Source: Corallochytrium limacisporum (lineage: Eukaryota > Opisthokonta). Taken from it: 64,000 nucleotides of DNA. Below the pieces are notes generated by a model that ran no database searches, was not told the origin of the DNA, and saw only the letters and a program-made list of their open reading frames with translations. Shown in pieces: positions 26,328 through 35,900 of this stretch. How positions within the stretch are numbered: the stretch's first letter is position 1; the number at the start of each line of letters is the position of its first letter. Both the position numbers and the translations under genes were made by a program. The DNA lies in NCBI GenBank assembly GCA_002811645.1, contig PDIP01000025.1, forward strand, positions 1-64,000. The letters are read 5' to 3'.

Positions 26328-28859
26328 TTACTTCGGTTGGTTAGCAGCATCTACCTTCTGAAAGAACGCGTCCAGGGCCGCACCAGCCTTTGGCTGCTGC
26401 TGTTGTGACTGCAGCTGTCGCAAAAGCTGCTCTTCGCTCATTGGTGGCTGACCAGAGGTTGGTGGATTACCAGGTGGCGGTCCCTGAGGTGGAATCATGC
26501 CCGGAGGTGGCGGTCCCCGGTAGTTTGGAGGATAGCCAGTGTATCCCGCACCTGGAGGTGGGCCGCCTGGAGGCGGGCCTCCCATGTATGGAGGGCCCTG
26601 CATGCCGGGGCGAGGCGGTCCTTGCTGCGGAATGCCCTGTTGGGGTATGCCCTGAGGAGGACCGTGGCCGGGAGGAGGCGGTGTGCCCATTCCCGGAGGA
26701 GGGATCCTCATGCCTGTGTGCATGCCCGGGTGCGGTGGGTAGGGCATCGTGGCGGGACCACCAGGTGGAGGAGGTGTGCTGGTGCTACCTGACGGAGGTA
26801 GGCGGTGCTGACCGTACAGGTAATCAAGGCTACCAGGGCCACGCGGCTGACCCTGCTGTTGCTGCTGCTGTGGCGGCGGCTGTTGCGGCGGCTGTTGCGG
26901 TTGAGAAGCGGGAAGTGGCGGTTGCTGCTGCGGCGGCTGCTGCTGCTGCGGCGGCGGATACATGCCCGCAGGGTATTGAGGGGGACGCTGATTCGGACTC
27001 CCCATAGCCATGGGCGGCATCATACCCGGTGGAGGCCCACGAGGTTGCATGCCCGGAGGCACCTGCTGCGTCTGTTGCGGAGGAAGGGGCGGCGTGGCCT
27101 GCTGTGCAGGATGCTGTATGGGATGTCCGGCAGGAGGTCCTTGCTGCGCCTGTTGCGGCTGCTGCCTTTGATCCATAGTGGGATAGGTGTAGTGTTGCGG
27201 TGCAGGCTTGTCCTGAGAGACAGGGGTGCTCTTACCAGACGATCCTTGGCTTCCCGTATTAGCCCCTCCGGCCTTTTCGGCAGCCATTTGTGCCTTTTTC
27301 TTTGCACGCATGGCCTTCAAAACAGAGGTGGGAACGTTGCCGCCGAATGCCTTCAAGTCAATGCCAGTGTCAGTGGTTGGTCGCGGTGGTTGCTGGGCTT
27401 GTGCCTGCGGCGGCTGCTGAGGCATTGGCACCGCCTGCTGCTGTGGGACCTGTTGCACCTGGTGACCCGGATGAGGGGGTCTCTGCTGCCACATTGGATG
27501 CATTTGCTGCTGCTGGCTCGGGTGCTGCATCGGCGGTACCTGTTGGAACGGAGGTTGCTGCTGTGGAGTTGGTCCCCTGTTCTCTTTGAGCATTTGGCCG
27601 ACCTTGGCGATGTCGTCGTCATCATCAAACATGGCAGAGAAGCGGCTCTCCTGTTGCTCCCACATCTTCTCTATTTCCTGCATATCCTCTTCCTCTACCC
27701 GTCTACCATTGGTTGCCAACTTTGACATGTCCGTTTCCAAGGCGCCCATGTCTCCGAAGGTGTCTTCGTTGGCAGCGTCTGGATCATCCAAATCACCCTT
27801 AGGGCGACCCTCATCCCGAGGCAACACACCGAATGAGAATTCCCCGGCGTCATTGGTACCAAACAGATCTCTCTTCTTGCCTGGTTTTTCTTTGCGGCCA
27901 GGCTCATCCCGCGGGAGAACCCCAAAAGCAAAATTACCCTCATCATCGAGTCCCATCCTCGTTGTACGCTCACTGCGCTCCTTCCGAGACAAGCCCTGAA
28001 GCATACCATAGCTGTCATCGTCTGGATCTGGAAGTGCAGGTGCACTGCTCATATCACCAAAGGTGTCGTCATTGCGGGAGTCGTAATCGTCATTCTGATG
28101 GTGGTCTTTCTGGGTATAGGGGGAATAGCCTGAGCCACTTTGGCCCCTCTGACGACCGCGACGCACGTCTCGATCCGCTCCGCGGGAGTCTAAAAGCCTA
28201 TCACGACTACCCCTGGTACCGCCACTGTTTTCATAGCTGCGAGTACGGCTCAAACTGTTGTTCTCCATCTGGATGGTCTTAATTAAGCCCTTCTTAAGGC
28301 CTGGAGGAGCAGCCTTACAGATTGGCATATCTTTCAAAGCCATCAGCTCAGGCAAAGAATATTTGTGATCGCCTAACTTTTGCGGATAGATCAATTTTTG
28401 CTTTGCAGCAAAGTCACGCTCAATTTCTGCTTGGCGGGCAGCATGTAGGTCTCGCTCAGCTTGCAAAGCCACCTCCAGCATTTCTGCTCTCATAGCAGGA
28501 TTGCCTCCTGACGGCAATGTCTGAGATTCATCGTCAGTTTGGACTCTCCCAAATATGGCATCCACTGGCGAAGCACCCGGGGGAAGCCCAGCAGGTGCAT
28601 CTGGCTTCCTCTGCAAAAATGACGAGAAATCGAAAGCTTCCTTTCGTGGACTGGTGGAGGCTGCAGTGGCCCCCATCAGCACCCTTTCAATATCATTGGC
28701 CTTCACGGAAGGTATCTGATTGCGTGACTGCCTACCACCACCGTAGTCACCGCGTCTTGATCCCTTGCGATCGCTGCTACGACGTCCTCCATTTGAGCGT
28801 TCAGGATTGGTCGCCCACCGTGGATCATTTTCCACGTCATTTCGTGGCCTATTTGCCAT
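26328..28859 (-). CDS. eIF4E-transporter (4E-T)-like protein
   Basis: 843 residues, mostly disordered. The N-terminal ~100 residues are Arg/Gly/Ser rich, with a KANDIERVLMGA helix and FDFSSFLQ. At Tyr167 lies YSLPELM, a canonical Y-x4-L-phi eIF4E-binding motif, and its flank (ALKDMPICKAAPPGL) follows the animal 4E-T N-terminal pattern of YTKEELLDIKELP with a downstream K..P..L. In 4E-T this motif binds eIF4E and carries it to the nucleus and P-bodies for mRNA repression and decay. The middle carries repeated FGxLPRDE segments (FAFGVLPRDE, FSFGVLPRDE) that may be short binding motifs. The C-terminal half is Pro/Gln rich from CAG-type repeats. In animals the motif lies near residue 30, so the long N-terminal extension is unusual. 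Confidence 0.65.
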   Translation of the reverse strand: MANRPRNDVENDPRWATNPERSNGGRRSSDRKGSRRGDYGGGRQSRNQIPSVKANDIERVLMGATAASTSPRKEAFDFSSFLQRKPDAPAGLPPGASPVDAIFGRVQTDDESQTLPSGGNPAMRAEMLEVALQAERDLHAARQAEIERDFAAKQKLIYPQKLGDHKYSLPELMALKDMPICKAAPPGLKKGLIKTIQMENNSLSRTRSYENSGGTRGSRDRLLDSRGADRDVRRGRQRGQSGSGYSPYTQKDHHQNDDYDSRNDDTFGDMSSAPALPDPDDDSYGMLQGLSRKERSERTTRMGLDDEGNFAFGVLPRDEPGRKEKPGKKRDLFGTNDAGEFSFGVLPRDEGRPKGDLDDPDAANEDTFGDMGALETDMSKLATNGRRVEEEDMQEIEKMWEQQESRFSAMFDDDDDIAKVGQMLKENRGPTPQQQPPFQQVPPMQHPSQQQQMHPMWQQRPPHPGHQVQQVPQQQAVPMPQQPPQAQAQQPPRPTTDTGIDLKAFGGNVPTSVLKAMRAKKKAQMAAEKAGGANTGSQGSSGKSTPVSQDKPAPQHYTYPTMDQRQQPQQAQQGPPAGHPIQHPAQQATPPLPPQQTQQVPPGMQPRGPPPGMMPPMAMGSPNQRPPQYPAGMYPPPQQQQPPQQQPPLPASQPQQPPQQPPPQQQQQQGQPRGPGSLDYLYGQHRLPPSGSTSTPPPPGGPATMPYPPHPGMHTGMRIPPPGMGTPPPPGHGPPQGIPQQGIPQQGPPRPGMQGPPYMGGPPPGGPPPGAGYTGYPPNYRGPPPPGMIPPQGPPPGNPPTSGQPPMSEEQLLRQLQSQQQQPKAGAALDAFFQKVDAANQPK

Positions 28860-29492
28860 TATTTGTTCAATTGGATGGTGTAAATTTCTATAATGAGATG
28901 CTCACATTGCGGTGTATGTTTGTGAGCACAGTACCCTAGGCTCTTATTTACTCTTTCTACCGAACTCAAATGAGTACGTGGCAAATGACATAGCGCCTAC
29001 CTTAAAAGATTGTCTAGAAAATAGTTTAAAATACCATCACCTATGTGGACTCAAAGAAGGAATTAAACATGACCACTCAAGAGCTCTTGCTGTGTAATCA
29101 CGCACACCATTATATCTGGTAAGTGCCACACACCCATTTCTGCTGCAAATCACAAACGTGGTTGTACGGTCCCTCCTTGCAAACGGGCACATCCATTCCT
29201 GCTGCTACATGTGTGCACCGTACTGCAATCGCTCAGCATATAGTATGACGGGGACTTCGGCACTTTCGTGCGATGAACGGGAGAGATCGTCGGCCCGCAA
29301 ACGGCCATATGGTTACCACAAAGCAAGGGCGAAAGTGTTCCTGAGACACAGCCCCGAGCAGCTGGAACAAGCGAGCGAAGTGCAAACACTGCGCCGTCCC
29401 CAGCCGGCAATGACAATGGACTTTTTCATCGCACAGCCATTACTGTCGCACCAAAACAGAGGGGCGAGGGGGCTGCGGTGCTGCCGCTGTTG

Positions 29493-29538
29493 CCCCCCCC
29501 CCCCACAGCAAAATACCCCCCCCCCCCACAGCAAAATA
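29493..29538. repeat. Exact 23 bp tandem duplication with C-runs
   Basis: Twelve Cs followed by acagcaaaata occur twice back to back, with a third partial copy (ccccaca) beginning at 29539. Probably slippage at the C-run. Confidence 0.9.
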
Positions 29539-29804
29539 CCCCACATGCCTGCTCAGGGCTTCGCGGGCCATACCACCTAACATTCAGTATGGGGTCTCTC
29601 AGGGACCTGTCTGGCAGATACCAACTTTTTTTTTCCAACCGCTGTTGTTTTCCCTTTTATCTATTTATTTCCCTGCCTTTCTTGCAGTTTTAATGGGTTG
29701 CAGGGAAGGGGAGGGGGACCGTCCGCGCTCCCCCCCCCCCCTTGGTGGAAGTCAACCTCATTAGCATGGATTCATGAGCTGGCACGGGTGAGGGGTTTGG
29801 TGGT

Positions 29805-29828
29805 GAGAGCGAGCGAGAGAGAGAGAGC
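29805..29828. repeat. GA microsatellite
   Basis: Interrupted GAGC/GA dinucleotide tract about 950 bp upstream of the minus-strand 4E-T-like gene. Confidence 0.85.
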
Positions 29829-30089
29829 CGTTTCGGGGTCTGCCACGAGGTTGCTTTCCCGACCCCGCCGTCTCCAACACCCCTTGCCTAGGCACCCTTT
29901 CCGTGCGAAACCCTCTGGCAGGGCCTCTACGGACTCGCCACCCTCTCACCCGGTGGCACCCATCTCATGGCCACTGGGCGCTGTCTTCATGAACTCACCT
30001 TGAACATCACCTTTCCTGCAGTAATCCAGCCCTACATGGAAGTGAGAATGAACGCGGCTGAACACTTAAACGGACCTTCTTTAACATAG

Positions 30090-30095
30090 TTTATT
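30090..30095 (-). terminator. Polyadenylation signal AATAAA of TRMU
   Basis: TTTATT on the plus strand (AATAAA on the coding strand) directly abuts the TGA stop of the TRMU gene, implying a very short 3' UTR. Confidence 0.6.
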
Positions 30096-31448
30096 TCATA
30101 CTGATGAGACCAAGTCCTCAGCAAAGCCAATCTCTGGTTGAGGGACATGGGTCAAGCCTTCGTGGTATAGTGTGGGCCCAGTGCCACTAATGGTTCCTCC
30201 ACCGAGGCACTCATCATCTCTGTAGAAAGCAGCAATCTGTCCCGGATTCACTGCGCGCATGGGAGTCGTAAGCGTCACTCTTGCTTTAACGAAGACATCA
30301 GAATCGCCAGCGAGGTCACCATCGACGTCCACTTGAACCTTGGCGGAGAAGAGAGTCTGACGGTGCCGGATCCGCACAAAGCAGTCAACTGCACCATCAT
30401 CGGACTGTTTGGCAAGCCGAGCCATTGTTGGCCCCATGTATAGTCGATCGACAGAGAAGTTGTTGGTGTAGAGCAAAGGATGGTTCACTCCAGGTGCAAT
30501 GTGCACGGTATTCTTCAATCCGTCCTTGCGGACCACATACATCTTCTTTCCACGCTCCTCAAGAGGAACTGATGGGTGGCCATCGCGCGAGCGAACATGC
30601 TTGACCATCTGACCTACTGTAAAGTTGAAATGCCCCATGTGATGCACACCCGGGATTACCTCTTCAGTCCTCCCGTCGACGAATGATCCAGGTAACGGAT
30701 CAATGTAGTTCCCCAAGAAGTCCGAAAAGCTACGACGTTTCCCTACAAAGCAGACCCCCATGCTTTCCGGCTTATTCGCGACTGGCAGATCAAGACTCAT
30801 GGCAATCTCGCGCACCTGAGCCTTGTACAATCCACCTAATGGAAAGATGCACCGCCTTAGACGATCTTGAGGAATTCCTGATAGGAAAAAAGTTTGGTCC
30901 TTGTCCGGATCCGTAGCACACTTCAATACAACGGATCCTGCAGGATCATCCAAAAAGTCAAGGTTTGCATAATGACCCGTGCTAAGGTAATCTGCCCCAA
31001 TGTCCTTCTTAATCCGATCCATAAACGCCCTGAACTTGATCTCCCTATTGCAGAAGAAGTCAGGATTTGGTGTGAAACCAGCTTCGTACGCGTTTATGAA
31101 TGGCTCAAATACATCGTGCCAGTATTCTTGTTCTAGATTGAATTCATGAAACGGTATTCCAAGGTGTTTGCATACTGCAGCAGCATCTGCAGCGTCTGCG
31201 TCAGCCGTGCACACTCCGGTCTCTTCCAGACCGTTCCAATTACGCATAAACGCGCCAACTACATTATATCCACAACGTTTCAAAAGAAATGCTGCCACTG
31301 ATGAATCTACACCTCCACTCATACCAATCACGACCTTTGAACGCTTTGGTGGCCATGCTTTGGTCTGTAAATGAAAAGATCTCCGACTGCCAATGACACG
31401 GAGGTGCTGGCTTCCAAATATTCTTTGCAAATGCCGTGACAATATCAT
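30096..31448 (-). CDS. TRMU: Mitochondrial tRNA-specific 2-thiouridylase
   Basis: 450 residues (human TRMU/MTU1 has 421). The enzyme uses ATP to adenylate U34 and inserts sulfur to make the 2-thiouridine of mitochondrial tRNAs for Lys, Glu and Gln. Visible motifs: PP-loop SGGVDSS (44-50); NPDFFCNREIKF with catalytic Cys133, matching the family's NPDxxCNKEIKF; STGHYA; the second redox Cys233 in GVCFVGKRRSF; and a C-terminal beta-barrel region with VGQ and RHR segments. Residues 1-35 are Arg-rich, hydrophobic and lack acidic residues, as expected of a mitochondrial targeting peptide. It is divergent from the alpha/beta hydrolase gene with 569 bp between. Confidence 0.96.
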   Translation of the reverse strand: MILSRHLQRIFGSQHLRVIGSRRSFHLQTKAWPPKRSKVVIGMSGGVDSSVAAFLLKRCGYNVVGAFMRNWNGLEETGVCTADADAADAAAVCKHLGIPFHEFNLEQEYWHDVFEPFINAYEAGFTPNPDFFCNREIKFRAFMDRIKKDIGADYLSTGHYANLDFLDDPAGSVVLKCATDPDKDQTFFLSGIPQDRLRRCIFPLGGLYKAQVREIAMSLDLPVANKPESMGVCFVGKRRSFSDFLGNYIDPLPGSFVDGRTEEVIPGVHHMGHFNFTVGQMVKHVRSRDGHPSVPLEERGKKMYVVRKDGLKNTVHIAPGVNHPLLYTNNFSVDRLYMGPTMARLAKQSDDGAVDCFVRIRHRQTLFSAKVQVDVDGDLAGDSDVFVKARVTLTTPMRAVNPGQIAAFYRDDECLGGGTISGTGPTLYHEGLTHVPQPEIGFAEDLVSSV

Positions 31449-32017
31449 TTTGGTTCTATTTTCACTACGATCCCTTCATCATGTTATCTTCCTACAAGTT
31501 ACACTCTAACATCCACCCTGATAACTCGCTCAGTCACCCTGATTCAACTACACTTCGATACAAGTACCTCGGTTGCGGCCCCCATGTGAAGATCCATCCG
31601 CCTGGGTGAGGCGAGTACCTCCCACCTGACCCACCCTACAGCGGTCCCTAAAATACATCAATAGTATTGATATTTAATTGTATCAAACCTGAGCCATTTT
31701 GGGGCAAACACGGCAGGAGGGGGTTCCTTGCCTAAAAATAGGGGCCCGGGGTTGGGAGCGAGGTGTGCGTAAAAATAATGCCATAGAATGAAGTGGAAAG
31801 AACAAGCAATTGCTTGACCGTTGGTCATGCTGCAGAATTTCGTATAGCCTCCTGGTGTTTGCCTTCTTTTAGACTTCTCTTGCTTCCGCCTGCAGATCAA
31901 GGCATCGTATGTTACATAACCGCACTGGTAGAAGAAGGAGAAGTAAGGGAGAGTTCCCATCCTTAGTTGCCTTGGATGTGGATCTGTTTGGACTTTTATC
32001 ACGGGTCGTCGAACATT
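31449..32017. other. Short divergent promoter region
   Basis: 569 bp between TRMU and the hydrolase gene. It carries a perfect 15 bp palindrome, ATCAATA-g-TATTGAT, at 31657-31671. Unlike the larger divergent spacers it lacks CT microsatellites and long G/C palindromes. Confidence 0.6.
31657..31671. promoter_or_regulatory. 15 bp palindrome ATCAATA-N-TATTGAT
   Basis: Seven-base arms pair perfectly around a central G. The same palindrome with a central C occurs at 60591-60605. Located in a divergent promoter, so a dimeric regulator site is possible but untested. Confidence 0.35.
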
Positions 32018-32866
32018 ATGGCAGTCACTCAGGCATTCTGCAAAGGTGCCTCTTCTGGCATACAGCTTGCTTACTGGCTGCGCCAGGGAGCGAACAACAC
32101 GAGACTCCCCTTGGTACTCATCCACGGACTGGGATGTACCAATAACGACTGGGGTGATTTCGTGTCCAAGTTTCCAACAGAGCGGACAGTGATCACACTG
32201 GATAACCGCGGAATAGGTGAAAGTACCGTGCCTGAACAACCCTTTACCCTGGCAGACATGGCTGATGATGTTGCTTCTCTTCTTGATCATCTACAAATCA
32301 AGGAAGCAGCGGTCATGGGTGTGAGCATGGGTGGCATGATTGCTGAAAATTTTGCAATCAAGTACGCAGATCGGTGCAAGAAGCTGATTTTGGGATGCAC
32401 AACCTTTGGAGGTAAAGAGACAGTTGCTAGCAAGGAGAGCAAAGAGTTTTTCAAAATGCAACAGCGCATGCTTCAAGAGAAATGGGACCGTGAGCGCGGG
32501 ACTCGAGAGTCAATGAAGTTTGCTTTCCCGGAAGCATGGCGCAAGGCAAACCCTGAACGGTATGAATGGGAGATCCAAAACCAACTGAAGAGCAGGCGTA
32601 CCGCCAAGGGCTACATGTATCATATTATGGCCATCCAGGGACACGATATGAAGGATGAACTACACAAGATTGAGTGTCCGACCCTTGTCATTCACGGTAC
32701 AGAGGATCACGTCATTCCAGTAGAGAATGGCAAGTTGGTTAGCATGTGCATCAAGCAGTCTGTATTTGCCCAGCTCAACGGGGAGGGCCACAATTTCTGG
32801 GCCAGCGCTGGTGAACCTAGTGCACGTGCCATCGAGACTTTCATCGAGCAGAGCAGCCGGCTATGA
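32018..32866 (+). CDS. Alpha/beta hydrolase
   Basis: 282 residues from the ATG at 32018. An in-frame ATG at 31967 adds 17 residues, but the later start gives the usual family N-terminus. Catalytic triad visible: Ser103 in the nucleophile elbow GVSMGG, Asp230 in GTEDHVIP, His258 in GEGHNFW. The oxyanion-side motif LIHGLG (35-40) and the DNRGIGES strand (62-69) complete an alpha/beta hydrolase core of the MhpC/epoxide-hydrolase/esterase type. A helical cap domain lies about 125-200. No signal peptide, so probably cytosolic. Substrate cannot be read from the sequence. It ends 101 bp from the convergent RS-rich gene. Confidence 0.92.
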   Translation: MAVTQAFCKGASSGIQLAYWLRQGANNTRLPLVLIHGLGCTNNDWGDFVSKFPTERTVITLDNRGIGESTVPEQPFTLADMADDVASLLDHLQIKEAAVMGVSMGGMIAENFAIKYADRCKKLILGCTTFGGKETVASKESKEFFKMQQRMLQEKWDRERGTRESMKFAFPEAWRKANPERYEWEIQNQLKSRRTAKGYMYHIMAIQGHDMKDELHKIECPTLVIHGTEDHVIPVENGKLVSMCIKQSVFAQLNGEGHNFWASAGEPSARAIETFIEQSSRL

Positions 32867-32912
32867 AATCGACAATGTACAACAAGCAGCTACAGGCGAC
32901 CTGCGAAACAGT

Positions 32913-32918
32913 AATAAA
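32913..32918 (+). terminator. Polyadenylation signal AATAAA
   Basis: AATAAA lies 47 bp after the hydrolase stop, in the short spacer shared with the convergent gene. Confidence 0.6.
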
Positions 32919-32967
32919 CTACATCTTTGCATGTGAAAACAATTACGAATTTATATACAGTATCAGA

Positions 32968-35900
32968 TTAGTCCTTGGGAGGACGAGGTGGTGGCATATC
33001 AGCATCAGTCTTCGGGGGACGAGGCGGTGGGGTTTCCTTCGGTGGCAGGGCAGGCAGTGGCTCCTGTTTCTTCTTTCCGGGATCGATTCTTCCAGAGTTG
33101 CGGTCCGGGATTTTTACAGGAGGCGGCCGCATGTCCTCGCGGCTGCGTGGGCGCTCCATACGTTCCTTCGAGCCTGACCGTGAAGCGGGCTTAGAGTTGT
33201 CGCCCTCCTTCGAGCCGGAGCGAGAACGTGAAGGTTCTGCAAAGTCTTTGTGAGGCCGGGACTTTAGTGATGAGCGTTCGGGATCTTTGGCACTCGATGG
33301 CTGGGCCTTCTCACCGCTCTTGGATCCTTCCACCAGCTCTCCTCGAGATCGAGACTTGGATTTGCGAGACGATTTAGAAGCCAGTGAGGCGCGCTCAGGA
33401 TTGTGATGTCCTGGGCTTGGTCGGACGGGGGCTCCGTAGGCGCCACCTTGGGCGCGCGGTTTTGGCTCCTTTTTCGGCTCATTCTTTAGTTCCTTCTTCG
33501 TTTCCTTTTTGTTCTCTTTGTCCTTGTTCTTCTTGAAGATGGAGAAAATTCCCTTCTTCTTGCTCTTTTCAGGTTTTTCAGAAGACCCCTCTAGAGACAT
33601 TTTCGATTCTTTGGCAGGGGTCACGTTCATGTAGGCACTCTCCGGGTTCGCCTTTGACGAGGTACTGGCAGGAACCTGGACATCAGCTCCCTTCGAGTGC
33701 CGCCTGCTCTTGTCTACAGAGCCTGATCGAGAGCCTGTACGTGACCTTGGTTTGGACGATGACGGCTGTCCTGCCACCCGTGGAGAGCCATAGGCCCCTG
33801 AACTCCTTGATCCCCTCCGGGAATTAGATTCCCCTCCCCTATCAATTGAAGACTTTGACGCACTGCGTTTGACTGTCTTTGGTCTGTCAGAGTCGCCCAC
33901 CTCTCGTGGGGTCTCCGCATTCGGAAGCTTACCCTTCTCAATGGAGGACTTTGACGCACTGCGTTTGACTGTCTTTGGTCCGTCAGATTCGCCAACCTCC
34001 CGTGGAGTCTCCGCATTCGGGAGCTTATCCTTCTCAATGGATGACTTTGACGCACTCCGTTTGACTGGTTTTGGTCTGTCAGATTCACCCACCTCTTGCG
34101 GAGTCTCTTCGGTTGCCAGCTTACTCCTATCAATGGAAGACTTGGAAGAAGTGCGCTTGGGCGGTTTAGGTTTCTCCGTTGTTCTAGCATCATTTATGTT
34201 CTCCGCATCAGGCACTTTACTCCCATCATTAGAGGACTTGGAAATGTTGCGTTTTGGTCGCACCGGCTTCTGCACTGGAACATCAGGTTGAGTCTCCCCA
34301 TCAGGCAACTGAGTCCCGTCAGTAGAGGGCTTGGAAGACCTGCGCTTGGGCCGCTTCACAGACGAAGCTTCCGCAGGTACAACCTGTGCTTCTTCGGCCG
34401 ACTTTGGCGTCGGCGCCTCCCGGGCGTGCGTTTCCTTATTTGAATCACCCGCCCCGCTCACCATCCCACCTAGAGCAACAGTTCCCGCTCCTTCCTCAAG
34501 AAGCTCAGTCTGCTGCTTCTTCGGCTGTGATTCGGTCTCATCTGTTGTTGCCTTCTGTGGCAGGACTTTTCGCTCGGATTCCCCCTGCTTATCTGCGGGT
34601 GCAACAGGGGTCTTTGAAACCTTTGAAGAGTCCATTGGAGCCGAGCTCTGGGACTCTCCGGGCGTTGAGGCTGCTGCACTTGCTACAGCTGCGGCACCTG
34701 CTACAGCTGCGGCACCTGCCACGGCCGCGACCTTCCCATCACTCGGGGTCGTAGCGTCCTTTTGGGTACGTGACCCAGAACGGGAACCAGAACGGGAACC
34801 AGAACGGGAGCCCGAGCGAGAACCCTTGCGCGACCCAGACCTTCTTTCCGTAGATGGATCTGCATCGGTCCGGCGACTCCGGTTTACCGCGCCATACGCA
34901 CCAGCCGCCCCGGCAGCAGTGCCAGCACGCTTGGAGCGGCTTCCTGAACGACTTGAGGGCCGGCTCGAGCTCTTCCTGCCTTCTTCTCCTTCGGGCTCAC
35001 CTTCAGGCTCCTTAGATTTGGACTGTTTGCTTCCAAACAGCTTTGAGAAAAATGTGCCACCTTCCGACTTACTGAGATCATCCTTAGAACGAGGCTTCTT
35101 GTCCTTCCTCGATCTCCTCAGATTTCCCTGTTCGGCATATTCGGGATCAGTCTCTTTTGGCCGCAAGTCCTGAACGGGCAGGCCTGGCTCTGAGTGCTGA
35201 CGCCGGTGCCTTTCCTTGGAACTTTTTCTGACGGGTGGCTCAGGCGCATCGCCCGTCGGACGTGACGATGGATCTAGTCCACTCAAAGAAATGGCAGATA
35301 CACCCCCTCCCATGGCTCCTGCCATTACTACATTTTCCGCACTAACGGCCGTACCCCGAGGTGTGATGATGCCCTCCATTTCTGCACGATTCAATTCTTG
35401 TGTCCGTCTAATGTCTACATACAGATTTGACGATGACTTTGATCGCGTGCGCTGGCCCGTTTTCCTGTAATTTTCAACCTTGCGGCGCAGTTCTGTCATC
35501 GCTTGCTCATCATTCAGATACTTCGGTCCGACAGATGCAGCGGTGCTGCGACGGAAGTCATCGATTTGTTGCTGCGACTTTGTATGGAATTCCTCCTCGC
35601 GCTGCTGGCGTTCCAATGCAGCCTGACCTTCCGGTCCACTGAGAGCAGCATCCATAATATTTCCCCGGGAGTCTCGTAAGATACGATCCTTCTCGTCTTC
35701 TTGACCATGAATGCGGCCCTTGTGCTTGTTGTAGAAATCAGCCCAGTCTGCTTCCGGCTCCACAATACCCCGCGGTGCAGGAGACGGCGAGCTCTTGACC
35801 GGACTGGGGGGACCTGACCGTGAGCCATAAGAACCAGGTGTAGTAGGTACACTATCTGCCAGCTTCTTAAGCTCCCTGCTATATTCTTCCTTGCGTCGGA

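Larger units (their letters stand above)
28860..30095. other. Spacer upstream of the 4E-T-like gene
   Basis: 1.2 kb without a recognisable gene. It has an exact 23 bp tandem duplication (12 C plus acagcaaaata) at 29493-29538, a C-run at 29731-29741, and a GA microsatellite at 29805-29828, which is CT on the 4E-T-like coding strand. The AATAAA of TRMU lies at its right end. Confidence 0.55.

Noticed and set aside
26805-27725. 306-codon plus-strand frame, Leu/Arg/His rich
   Set aside because: Antisense shadow of the Gln/Pro-rich CAG repeats of the 4E-T-like gene.
34331-35173. 280-codon plus-strand frame with REPEREPE repeats
   Set aside because: Antisense reading of the RSGSRSGS repeat in the RS-rich gene.
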